Positions 26,515 to 33,637 of a stretch of DNA of 64,000 bases are shown in pieces; position 1 is the first letter of the stretch, and the number at the start of each line of letters is the position of its first letter. The notes beneath the pieces are model-generated. The model was not told where the DNA came from and searched no databases. It worked only from the letters and a program-made list of their open reading frames with translations. The stretch comes from Thermodesulfovibrio yellowstonii DSM 11347. GTDB lineage: Bacteria; Nitrospirota; Thermodesulfovibrionia; Thermodesulfovibrionales; Thermodesulfovibrionaceae. The translations under genes were made by a program, and so were the position numbers. The stretch lies in contig NC_011296.1 in the NCBI RefSeq assembly GCF_000020985.1, forward strand, positions 310,001 to 374,000, written 5' to 3'.

Positions 26515-27015
26515 ATGATTCATGTTTACACAGGTGATGGAAAAGGTAAAACAACAGCAGCAGTAGGGCTCGCTATAAGAGCAATTGGTAATGGTTTTAG
26601 AGTATTATTTGTTCAATTCATAAAAGGAGTTCACACAGGAGAGATTGAGATATTTCAAAAATTTCCAGAACTGATTGAGATTTACCGCTGTAGCACAGGT
26701 TTTGTATATAAAACTCCTGAAGAGTCTCAGATGGAAACTGTGAAAGAATGTGTTAAAGAAATTGAAAAAAAGCTTGAAAAAAATACCTATGATATGGTTG
26801 TTTTTGATGAACTTTCTGTTGCATTGAGCATCGGATTACTCAGCCGTGAAGATGTTGAAAGATTGATTCAGCTTTCAAAAAAAGCAGAGCTTATAATTAC
26901 TGGCAGAAATGCTCCAGACTGGCTAATTGAACGAGCAGACCTTGTTACTGAAATGAAGAAAATAAAACATTACTTTGACAGAGGAATAAAAGCAAGAAAA
27001 GGGATTGAATACTGA
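26515..27015 (+). CDS. cobO: Cob(I)alamin adenosyltransferase (CobO/BtuR type)
   Basis: Transfers the adenosyl group of ATP to cob(I)alamin or a corrinoid precursor. The P-loop GDGKGKTTAAVGLAIRA is at residue 7, followed by FVQFIKG near 38, VVFDELSVALSIGLL near 98 and TGRNAPDWLIERADLVTEM near 133. The length of 166 residues is slightly short but complete. It is followed by a histidine phosphatase that may be alpha-ribazole phosphatase, together suggesting cobamide salvage. B12 use fits the MetE-like protein at 61104. Confidence 0.9.
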   Translation: MIHVYTGDGKGKTTAAVGLAIRAIGNGFRVLFVQFIKGVHTGEIEIFQKFPELIEIYRCSTGFVYKTPEESQMETVKECVKEIEKKLEKNTYDMVVFDELSVALSIGLLSREDVERLIQLSKKAELIITGRNAPDWLIERADLVTEMKKIKHYFDRGIKARKGIEY

Positions 27016-27653
27016 TGAATCCAACTCTGGTTATCTATCTATTAAGACACGGAGAAACAGAAGGACCGAAAAAGGTTTACAAAGGACACATTGATGTTCC
27101 TCTCAGTAAAATAGGGGAAAAGCAGGTGGAAAAAGTTGCGCAGTTTTTAAAAAACTATATAAAAAAATACGAACTTCAACCAAAGATTATTTATTCTTCA
27201 CCTCTTAAAAGAGCTGTAACTTCAGCTGAGATTTTAAGTAGAGCGCTTTTAGTTGAAGTTAAATCAAAGAATATTCTTAAAGAGAGAAACTTTGGAACAT
27301 GGGAAGGATTAAGCATTAATGATATAGTATCCCTATATCCTGAAGAATTTGAAAGATGGAGAAGAGATCCTCTTAGGTTCTGTCCTCCTCAGGGAGAAAG
27401 TACAATACAGGTAAGTAAGAGAGCCAGTGATGCGTTAAAAGAAATTTTGAAAAATCATAATGGTAGTCAAATTTTTATAACAGCTCATGGAGGAATAAAT
27501 AGGGTTATATTATGTAATATTCTTGGTATGCCTCTGGAAAATATCTTCAGGATTGAGCAGGAATTTGCCTGCGTTAATATAATTGAATTTTATGAATCCC
27601 AGCCTGTTGTTAAGCTTATAAATGGAGTTTTCTGGAGGGATGAATATTTTTGA
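27015..27653 (+). CDS. Histidine phosphatase family protein, possible alpha-ribazole phosphatase
   Basis: A 212-residue phosphatase of the phosphoglycerate mutase superfamily. The phospho-histidine motif LLRHGETEG is at residue 9, RAVTSAEIL near 66, and the second histidine is in FITAHGGINRV near 157. Position after cobO suggests the CobC reaction (dephosphorylation of alpha-ribazole phosphate), but the superfamily is broad and the substrate cannot be read from sequence. It overlaps cobO by one base and lpxK by about 14. Confidence 0.8.
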   Translation: MNPTLVIYLLRHGETEGPKKVYKGHIDVPLSKIGEKQVEKVAQFLKNYIKKYELQPKIIYSSPLKRAVTSAEILSRALLVEVKSKNILKERNFGTWEGLSINDIVSLYPEEFERWRRDPLRFCPPQGESTIQVSKRASDALKEILKNHNGSQIFITAHGGINRVILCNILGMPLENIFRIEQEFACVNIIEFYESQPVVKLINGVFWRDEYF

Positions 27654-28608
27654 GAGAATTTATTTATTTTTTTATTTAAGAAAGAAGAAAAAAGATTTAA
27701 AGAGTCAAAAAAAACTACCCTTTCCTGTAATAAGCGTTGGAAATTTGACAGTTGGAGGCACTGGGAAAACCCCATTTACAATAGCCCTTGCTAAGGAGCT
27801 AAAAAAAAGAGAATACAAGCCCATTATTCTTACAAGAGGCTACAGAGGTAGACTTAAAGGTCCATTAGTGGTGACAGAGGAGATGATTGCTCGGGATGTT
27901 GGAGACGAACCTCTTATGATGGCTATGGAGGGGCTTATAGTGATAAAATGCCCTGACAGATACAGTGGTGGAATTTATGCAATTGAAAAATTAGGCTTTA
28001 CTGACAAAGGCAGAGCGGTTTTTATAGTTGATGATGGATTTCAGCACTGGAAGCTTTACAGGAATGTGAATATTTTACTTATTGACGGATTTAAAGGATT
28101 TGGCAATTGTTGTTTAATTCCATGCGGTCCTCTCAGGTCGCCCCTCACCGAGATTACAGAGGCAGATATGGTTTTTATAACCAAAAAGGAAAATAATACA
28201 ATCTATCAGCATATCAAAGATATGGGAATAAAAGAGGTCTATTTCGCTCCTTTTAAAGTTGAAGGAATAATCAGCATGGATGGTAGAAAAATTGAACCAG
28301 CAGGGCAGAAAGTTTTTGCCTTTGCAGGGATTGGGAACTTTCAAGGTTTCTTAACCCTTTTAAATGGTGTCGGATTTAAAGTTGGCAGATATAAAAAATT
28401 TATTGACCATAAAAAATACAGTGAAACAACATTAAAAAAGATTTTGAATCTTGCAGCAGAGGCTGAAGTTCTTGTTACAACAAAAAAAGATTTTGTAAAA
28501 ATTAAAGATTTTAGCAATTTACCGGATAGTCTCTGCTATATGGAAATCTCTATGGAAATAAATAGCCAAACCGTTGACAAAATTATGGATTTAATGCATA
28601 ATTGCTAA
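27640..28608 (+). CDS. lpxK: Tetraacyldisaccharide 4'-kinase
   Basis: Membrane-associated kinase adding the 4'-phosphate of lipid A. The P-loop SVGNLTVGGTGKTPFTIALA is near residue 33, TRGYRGRLKGP near 67, DVGDEPLMM near 88 and the Asp-rich VDDGFQHWKLYRNVN near 132. The protein is about 322 residues from ATG 27640. An in-frame ATG at 27622 is also possible; GGAGGG abuts the 27640 ATG too closely to decide. It shows that the cell makes lipid A. The start overlaps the phosphatase gene. Confidence 0.92.
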   Translation: MNIFERIYLFFYLRKKKKDLKSQKKLPFPVISVGNLTVGGTGKTPFTIALAKELKKREYKPIILTRGYRGRLKGPLVVTEEMIARDVGDEPLMMAMEGLIVIKCPDRYSGGIYAIEKLGFTDKGRAVFIVDDGFQHWKLYRNVNILLIDGFKGFGNCCLIPCGPLRSPLTEITEADMVFITKKENNTIYQHIKDMGIKEVYFAPFKVEGIISMDGRKIEPAGQKVFAFAGIGNFQGFLTLLNGVGFKVGRYKKFIDHKKYSETTLKKILNLAAEAEVLVTTKKDFVKIKDFSNLPDSLCYMEISMEINSQTVDKIMDLMHNC

Positions 28609-28609
28609 T

Positions 28610-28723
28610 ATGATAGATATATGTGAATTTTTTGAAGAATTAAAAGAAACTCTTGAGCCTAAATGCATCGGAATGAGAGGTCATTGAAGAATATTCTGAG
28701 CAGTTTCCAGATGATTTTTAAGG
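28610..28723 (+). pseudogene. Short frameshifted reading-frame remnant
   Basis: ATG 28610 opens a 25-codon frame (ICEFFEELKETLEPKCIGMR) ending at 28687. A second frame from 28684 continues with IEEYSEQFPDDF and stops at 28723. Read across one frameshift, the two form one short acidic protein of about 37 residues. It may be a degraded small gene or chance; no family is recognised. It fills most of the gap between lpxK and the next gene. Confidence 0.25.
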
Positions 28724-28742
28724 AGGCAATTGGAGGAATAAT

Positions 28743-29132
28743 ATGAAAAAATTGTTGATTATAATTTTATCAATCTTTATTTTAGGAACTTCGGTATCCT
28801 TTGCAAAGGAGATACCTTTTACTCAGGAAGACAGAGAGAGACTTATAAGGGTTGAAGAAGGACTTAAGGCTGTAAATCAAAGAATTGATTCCCTTGATAA
28901 AAGAATTGATGATTTGAAGAATTTAATGTACATACTTATCAGTGTGATTTTTGCTCAAACAATTGGTGTTGTTGGTTTTGTAATATGGGATAGGCGCACA
29001 GCACTTCAACCAGCAATAAGGAAAAATAAGGAACTTGAAGAAAGACAGGACAGAGTGGAGAAAGCATTGAGAGAGCTTGCAAAGGTTGACTCCAGGATAG
29101 CAGAAATATTAAAAAATGCAGGATTGTTATAG
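28743..29132 (+). CDS. Exported coiled-coil protein with a second membrane helix, unknown function
   Basis: A 129-residue protein with a signal peptide (residues 1-21, ending SVSFAKE), a heptad-rich coiled coil (about 30-60, EGLKAVNQRIDSLDKRIDDL), a transmembrane helix (about 62-84) and a second helical, charged tail. The layout suggests an envelope-spanning anchor or oligomerisation unit. It lies just upstream of the pilin genes on the same strand with ribosome binding site GGAGG, so a link to the pili is possible but unproven. Confidence 0.65.
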   Translation: MKKLLIIILSIFILGTSVSFAKEIPFTQEDRERLIRVEEGLKAVNQRIDSLDKRIDDLKNLMYILISVIFAQTIGVVGFVIWDRRTALQPAIRKNKELEERQDRVEKALRELAKVDSRIAEILKNAGLL

Positions 29133-29173
29133 TTTAAACCCAAAGGAAAGGAGGTGAGAGACTTTCTTTCTGG

Positions 29174-29223
29174 AGGAAGGATTCCATAACTGCCAAGATG
29201 GGCGCCATGGTGGTTATGGAAGT
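29174..29223 (+). ncRNA. Strong RNA hairpin upstream of the pilin promoter
   Basis: TTCCATAACTGCC (29182-29194) pairs with GGTGGTTATGGAA (29209-29221) over 13 bases, with two G-U pairs, and an inner ATGG-GCG-CCAT closes the top. The wobble pairs suggest selection at the RNA level. It lies after the 28743 gene and before the sigma-54 promoter, so it would be transcribed only from upstream. There is no T-run, so it is not a standard terminator. Flanking GGAGGT (29151-29156) and ACCTCC (29242-29247) could close an outer stem. The function is unknown and no riboswitch consensus was matched. Confidence 0.45.
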
Positions 29224-29264
29224 CTCCCAGTGGCGCAACCGACCTCCAAAGAATTATGCTAACA

Positions 29265-29280
29265 TGGCATATAATTTGCA
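29265..29280 (+). promoter_or_regulatory. Sigma-54 (RpoN) promoter of the pilin genes
   Basis: TGGCAT, ATAAT, TTGCA gives the -24 GG and -12 GC elements with exactly ten bases between them, a near-perfect match to the sigma-54 consensus TGGCAY-N5-TTGCW. Transcription would begin near 29291, leaving a leader of about 25 bases with the ribosome binding site AAGGAGG before the pilin ATG. Pilins are sigma-54 dependent, with PilR as activator, in several Gram-negative groups. Confidence 0.75.
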
Positions 29281-29315
29281 CCATTAAAATTAAAAACTTA
29301 AAAGGAGGTCAGGTT

Positions 29316-29906
29316 ATGTTAAAAAATCAAAAAGGTTTTACTCTCATTGAATTAGCAATTGTCCTTGTCATTATTGGAATAATTCTTGGTGCGGTGTTAA
29401 AGGGGAAAGATCTGATTGAAAATGCAAGGACAAAGAAATTCATCAGTGATGTAAGGCAGTTTGAAGTTTTAAGCTGGACATTTTTTGACAGAAAGGGATA
29501 TTTTCCGGGTGCTGAGAAAAATGATCCCATAATAGATGGTAATCCATATGATGATATTGTAAACAAAGGCAAATTTACTGACGCACCTACAACAAATGCT
29601 ATAAATATTGGCTCCTATACCTTTTATGTATGGCTTGGAAATGATAATGGCACTCCAAAGAAAAATATAATCGCTGTTACAAATAGTAACACAACACCTG
29701 CTGCATTTTCTGATCCTGAGCTTGTTTATATGGAGGCATTTGATACAGCTGTTGATGGAGCAGTTGACGGAACAACAGGAAGAATACGAGCAGCAACAGA
29801 TGCTACAGTGAATTCAGCTTCCTGGCTGATAACTTCACCAACAATTTCAGGAGACTGGACATCTTCAACCAAAGCCTTAGTTTATTACTTTGACAGAGCT
29901 CCATAG
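29316..29906 (+). CDS. Type IV pilin-like protein 1
   Basis: A 196-residue prepilin. A short basic leader MLKNQKG is cut before Phe by prepilin peptidase, and the mature helix FTLIELAIVLVIIGIILGAV carries the essential Glu at +5. The globular part has a FFDRKGYFPGA segment, YDDIVNKGKF and a terminal YYFDRAP, without the C-terminal disulfide pair of classical PilA. I choose ATG 29316 (AAGGAGG, 8 bases upstream) over upstream in-frame codons. The gene follows the sigma-54 promoter and is tandem with a close paralogue. Major versus minor pilin status is not known. Confidence 0.88.
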   Translation: MLKNQKGFTLIELAIVLVIIGIILGAVLKGKDLIENARTKKFISDVRQFEVLSWTFFDRKGYFPGAEKNDPIIDGNPYDDIVNKGKFTDAPTTNAINIGSYTFYVWLGNDNGTPKKNIIAVTNSNTTPAAFSDPELVYMEAFDTAVDGAVDGTTGRIRAATDATVNSASWLITSPTISGDWTSSTKALVYYFDRAP

Positions 29907-29913
29907 TAATTTT

Positions 29914-29934
29914 GGGAGGCTTATGCCTCCCTTT
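29914..29934 (+). terminator. Intrinsic terminator after pilin 1
   Basis: GGGAGGC and GCCTCCC form a 7-bp GC-rich stem with a TTAT loop, followed by TTT, GAC and TTTTT. It is duplicated at 30624 after pilin 2. Confidence 0.75.
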
Positions 29935-30007
29935 GACTTTTTATTGTAATAATTAGTCTATTACCGTCTGAAGTTGGAATATATCAGAAGATTGAGGAGG
30001 TTACATT

Positions 30008-30616
30008 ATGCAGGTATTAAAGAATCAAAGAGGTTTTACACTTATTGAGCTTGCAATTGTCCTTGTTATTATTGGAATAATTCTTGGTGCAGTGTTAAAG
30101 GGGAAAGATCTGATTGAAAATGCAAGAGCTAAAAAATTTGTTAATGATGTAAGGCAGTTTGAGATTTTAAGCTGGACATTTTTTGACAGAAAGGGATATT
30201 TCCCCGGAGCTGATAAAAATGATCCTATAATAGATGGTAATCCATATGATGATATTGTAAACAAAGGTAGATTTACTGACGCACCTACAACAAATGCTAT
30301 AACTATAGGTTCCTATACCTTTTATGTATGGCTTGGGAATGATGGACAGACACAAAAAAGGAATATAATTGCTATCACAAATACAACTACCACTGGAGGA
30401 GCATCTTTTTCTGATGCTGAGCTTATTTATATGGAGGCATTTGATACAGCTGTTGATGGAGCAGTTGATGCAAAGAGCGGCAGAGTAAGAGCAGCAGAAA
30501 GTGCTACAATAACTTCAGCAAGCTGGTTGGTAAATGGTGTTACTCTGTACACCACAGATAATAACTGGACATCTGCTGCAAAAGCCTTAGTTTATTACTT
30601 TGACAGAGCTCCATAG
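30008..30616 (+). CDS. Type IV pilin-like protein 2
   Basis: A 202-residue prepilin closely related to pilin 1: leader MQVLKNQRG, mature helix FTLIELAIVLVIIGIILGAV with Glu at +5, then near-identical residues to about 90 and divergent C-terminal loops (TTTTGGASFSDAEL, TSASWLVNGVTLYTTDNNW) before the shared YYFDRAP end. The ribosome binding site GAGGAGG lies 8 bases before the ATG. The pair and their terminators arose by a tandem duplication of about 710 bases. It may be expressed by readthrough or by its own weak promoter in the 101-base gap. Confidence 0.88.
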   Translation: MQVLKNQRGFTLIELAIVLVIIGIILGAVLKGKDLIENARAKKFVNDVRQFEILSWTFFDRKGYFPGADKNDPIIDGNPYDDIVNKGRFTDAPTTNAITIGSYTFYVWLGNDGQTQKRNIIAITNTTTTGGASFSDAELIYMEAFDTAVDGAVDAKSGRVRAAESATITSASWLVNGVTLYTTDNNWTSAAKALVYYFDRAP

Positions 30617-30623
30617 TAATTTT

Positions 30624-30647
30624 GGGAGGCTTATGCCTCCCTTTTTT
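30624..30647 (+). terminator. Intrinsic terminator after pilin 2, overlapping the start of the next gene
   Basis: GGGAGGC/GCCTCCC with a TTAT loop and a run of six T residues is a strong terminator. The 5' arm also holds the only Shine-Dalgarno-like GGGAGG for the next gene, and its candidate ATG (30633) lies across the loop and the 3' arm, so transcription stop and translation start share the same bases. Confidence 0.8.
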
Positions 30648-32504
30648 AAAATGATTTTTAGTAAACTTTCCGCTGAAAAAATCCTGCTTATAATTCTTTC
30701 AGCTATTTTTTTATTTATAATGCATATATTTTTACCCAACATCGGTGGAGTTATTGCAAAGCAGGTTGAATATGTAATTTGGTTTGCTTCAGGAACAGTT
30801 GTTTTTATCGCCTGTCTGAAGGTGCTTAAAGAAAGAACTCTTAAAGAGTCACCTCTGAAAATATACATTCTTTTTTTTATTACTGCATGGATTGGTAGCA
30901 TTGTTTTCAATCAAATCAGAAACCTTGATTACTTTTTAATAAGCTCTGCATGGCTTGTGGGTGGCTTTGTCCTCTGGTTTGCCTTCCATCAGTATGAACT
31001 CACCCAGAAGCAGAAGCTTTTTATTTTTCTTTTAATATTTCTTTCTGCAGTTATTGAGTCCCTCATAGGAATTATCCAGTTTTTTGGACTTTACAGATAC
31101 ATTCCCGTTACTCCTTCTCCTGAGGCAGGAATGGTTGGAGGAGTTTTTCAGCAAAAAAATCTCTTTGCCTCATGGGTAGCAACAGGACTTATTGTAAGCC
31201 TCTATCTTGTCTCAACTGCATGGCTCAGGAGCTTTTCATCATTTAAAAAAATTCTTTTCTTTGCTGGAATTTTTCTTTTATCCTTAAGCCTCATTATTGC
31301 TCAGTCAAGAACAGGACTTCTTGGCGTAGTCCTTGCTATAATTTTGATATTTTTAGTAAGAAGAAAGACCTATAAACCAATTAAAAAGACTGTCTTTGTC
31401 TGGCTGATGCTGTTTATTGCCGGAGTCTCAGCTGGTTTTTTCCTTCTTTCTGTGAAAGACCAGCTTGGTATAGAAAAACTTGCAGTGAAAAAGATAAAGT
31501 GGTTTTCTGATCCTGAGCAGGTATCCTACAGGGAAAGAATACTCATGTATGAAACTTCATTTGATATGTTTAAGGAAAATCCTTTTACAGGACAGGGGTT
31601 TTCAAATTTTGGTAGTCTTTACATGTATTATCAGGCAAAGGTGAAAAAATCAAATCCTGATTATTATAAAGGCACAGGAAATCAGTATACCCATCATCCC
31701 CATAATGAACTTTCTCTGATTGTAGCTGAAAGCGGGATTTTTGGTATTCTGGGAGTTTTATGCCTTTTATATGGCATTTTAAAGTTTTTTAAAAAAATTG
31801 GCTATCAACGTGCGGGTCTTTATACTGCTTTACTCACTCCTTTTCTGATTCATATGATGCTTGAGTATCCCCTTCATCTTTCAGTTGCCCACTGGTTTAC
31901 CTTTGTGCTTATTGGAGCAATGGCAACATCACATTTTTTAAAGAAAACAGAGTTTAAAATCCAGAAAAAATTAAGCATAGCAGCGGCAGGAGCACTTTCA
32001 TTTCTGTTTATTTTATTTTCCGTTCACATTGTAAAAACATTTATAGCCTATAACCAGCTTGTCATATGGTATATAGAATACTCTGAAGGTAAAAATGCGA
32101 AAATTGAAAACCTGATTCCTGCAAAAGAAAATTTATATCTCAAAAACTGGGCTAAACCCATGTACATGTTTTACAGTGCTGAGAATGCTTTGAAGGATAT
32201 TGAGCAGAATCAAAATTATCTCTATGATTTTTTAAACTGGTCAGAAACTGAGAAAAAAAGAATCCCTATTCCTCAGGTTTTTCAATATGATGCCTATGTT
32301 TTGTTTAGTCTTGGAAAGCATTTTGGACAGTTTGAATATTTAAATGAGGCTGTAAAATCCTCTGAAGAGGGGCTTGCACTCTATCCAGAGAATCAAGAAC
32401 TTAAAAATCTAAGAAAGACAATTTTAGTTGAAGCATTTAGGAATATATTTAAAAACTTAAAACAACCAGAAAAATTACCTTCAAAAAAAGAGCCTGTTCA
32501 ATAA
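30633..32504 (+). CDS. O-antigen ligase/polymerase-like protein, predicted pilin O-oligosaccharyltransferase
   Basis: A 623-residue membrane protein with about 12 helices. The Wzy_C/WaaL-type periplasmic loop contains SQSRTGLLGVVLAI near 225, YRERILMYETSFDMFKENPFTGQGFSNFG near 300 and THHPHNELSLIVAESGIFG near 352. A second domain (from about 410, LEYPLHLSVAHWFTFVL) resembles Wzy_C_2 of PglL/PilO-type enzymes that attach glycans to pilins. Position right after two pilins supports this, while O-antigen ligase is the alternative. The start is ATG 30633 or 30651; earlier codons run through the terminator. The stop codon is supplied by a palindromic repeat remnant (32494-32523). Confidence 0.8.
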   Translation: MPPFFKMIFSKLSAEKILLIILSAIFLFIMHIFLPNIGGVIAKQVEYVIWFASGTVVFIACLKVLKERTLKESPLKIYILFFITAWIGSIVFNQIRNLDYFLISSAWLVGGFVLWFAFHQYELTQKQKLFIFLLIFLSAVIESLIGIIQFFGLYRYIPVTPSPEAGMVGGVFQQKNLFASWVATGLIVSLYLVSTAWLRSFSSFKKILFFAGIFLLSLSLIIAQSRTGLLGVVLAIILIFLVRRKTYKPIKKTVFVWLMLFIAGVSAGFFLLSVKDQLGIEKLAVKKIKWFSDPEQVSYRERILMYETSFDMFKENPFTGQGFSNFGSLYMYYQAKVKKSNPDYYKGTGNQYTHHPHNELSLIVAESGIFGILGVLCLLYGILKFFKKIGYQRAGLYTALLTPFLIHMMLEYPLHLSVAHWFTFVLIGAMATSHFLKKTEFKIQKKLSIAAAGALSFLFILFSVHIVKTFIAYNQLVIWYIEYSEGKNAKIENLIPAKENLYLKNWAKPMYMFYSAENALKDIEQNQNYLYDFLNWSETEKKRIPIPQVFQYDAYVLFSLGKHFGQFEYLNEAVKSSEEGLALYPENQELKNLRKTILVEAFRNIFKNLKQPEKLPSKKEPVQ

Positions 32505-32523
32505 ATTACAAGTTCTTGAACAG
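32494..32523. repeat. Minimal MITE-like remnant (copy 3)
   Basis: CTGTTCAA and TTGAACAG, the same terminal inverted repeats as in copy 1, enclose 14 bases including AAATTACAAG from the element end. It provides the last codons and stop of the oligosaccharyltransferase gene and can form an 8-bp hairpin between two convergent genes. It looks like an internally deleted copy. Confidence 0.6.
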
Positions 32524-32536
32524 ACTTTATTGTCCA

Positions 32537-32941
32537 TTAGGAGTTAAAAATATTTTGTGTCTTTTTTAAAAAATCTTGAATTTCAGGAAGTTTACTTTTT
32601 ACAATCTGAATGTTATACCAATTCATTTTTAAATATTGATGAATTGTCTCATTTCTGTGTTTTGTAAGAGGAGCTAATTTTAATGCTAAATCTCCAATAA
32701 ACTCATAACAAGCTAAAACAGTATCTTTATAAGTATCAGGAATGGTTCTATTATTTATTTTCAGTATCTCTTCGCATATATCAACAATACATAAAATAAT
32801 ATCATTAATTGTTTTATCAAGAATTGCTCTTGCATCTCTGTCAGCAAAATATCTATTTTTATCTATGCTTTTATATTTTTTTAGAAAATAATCAATAGTT
32901 TCATTCAGAAAGGACAGGAGTTTATTCGCCTTTTGATTCAT
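32537..32941 (-). CDS. hepT: HEPN-domain toxin of a MntA/HepT toxin-antitoxin pair
   Basis: A 134-residue all-helical HEPN (DUF86-like) RNase toxin. The catalytic motif RX4HXY is present as RNETIHQY near residue 102. In known type VII systems HepT is silenced when its partner MntA adds AMP to the Tyr of this motif. The gene starts inside the end of mntA (20-base overlap), so they are translated together. Whether this pair controls phage, plasmid stability or something else cannot be told from sequence. Confidence 0.82.
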   Translation of the reverse strand: MNQKANKLLSFLNETIDYFLKKYKSIDKNRYFADRDARAILDKTINDIILCIVDICEEILKINNRTIPDTYKDTVLACYEFIGDLALKLAPLTKHRNETIHQYLKMNWYNIQIVKSKLPEIQDFLKKTQNIFNS

Positions 32942-33332
32942 CTTTTATTTTTCTTCTAAATCTTATAGTTTCTGTTTCATGTAAAACTCTATCAAATAAC
33001 TTATAAAGTGTTTCAGTATCAGGTTCAACTAATGCAACTCCTTTTAAAGCTTGTTGTATGATAAAAGGAGATTCATCCTCGTCATCAAGTCTTAATATTT
33101 CCACGTCTCTGTCAATAGACATAACTATTTGTTCAATAATATCAAATGATTCATTTTCAGGAACATTTATATACAGAGCCAGATCAATGTCTGATCTGGC
33201 ATGGATATTTTTAGTTGCAGATGAACCATAAAGATATGCTAAAAGAATTTTATTTTTTTTGCGGAGTTCATTTAGTATGTGTTTTAATTGTTCTATTTCT
33301 TTTTTTTGAGCTTTTTTTATTGAAAGATTCAT
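32922..33332 (-). CDS. mntA: MNT nucleotidyltransferase antitoxin of a MntA/HepT pair
   Basis: A 136-residue minimal nucleotidyltransferase. The active-site motif GS-X10-DXD is intact in YLYGSSATKNIHARSDIDLA near residue 34, with a third acidic residue likely in VEILRLDDED near 94. It is expected to AMPylate the Tyr of the neighbouring HepT and so neutralise it. It precedes hepT on the minus strand with a 20-base overlap. The motif is intact, unlike the decayed homologue at 25426. Confidence 0.82.
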   Translation of the reverse strand: MNLSIKKAQKKEIEQLKHILNELRKKNKILLAYLYGSSATKNIHARSDIDLALYINVPENESFDIIEQIVMSIDRDVEILRLDDEDESPFIIQQALKGVALVEPDTETLYKLFDRVLHETETIRFRRKIKDESKGE

Positions 33333-33378
33333 ATAAAATTATACCACACTTTTTTTCAGGCTTTTATAATAGTTGAGG

Positions 33379-33559
33379 CTGTTTAATTTAACTGTCATTC
33401 CAAACACCATCAATGGGTCTGAGGAATCTCCGCATGTTCTGTTACGAAAAAAGCGGAGGAGATTCCTCGGCACTAACGCTCATCGGAATGATAGGTAAAA
33501 GGGCTTGGAATGGCAAGAAAAGTTAGGAATTCCAGAGGAAATTATAGTCTTTTGAATAG
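33379..33559. repeat. MITE-like palindromic element (copy 2), uninterrupted
   Basis: This accounts for most of the 305-base gap between mntA and the radical SAM gene. It begins CTGTTTAA, ends TTGAATAG (degenerate versions of the copy 1 ends), and contains TGTCATTCC at 33393-33401 and a long imperfect palindrome (GAGGAATCTCCGC with GCGGAGGAGATTCCTC). It is the empty counterpart of the IS110 target: the same sequence context lacks an insertion and differs at the target's right half (CATTCCAA instead of CATTCCGA). No gene is seen in the gap. Confidence 0.65.
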
Positions 33560-33637
33560 TCTTACTTAAACTTAAAATGAGTTTTAGAAATTTTTAAAAC
33601 CATAAACCATTACATTGAACATATGATAATATAATTT

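Noticed and set aside
29151-29250. Riboswitch (c-di-GMP, cobalamin or fluoride type) before the pilins
   Set aside because: The hairpin region lacks the conserved bases I know for these classes and lies upstream of the sigma-54 start, so it is not in the pilin mRNA leader.
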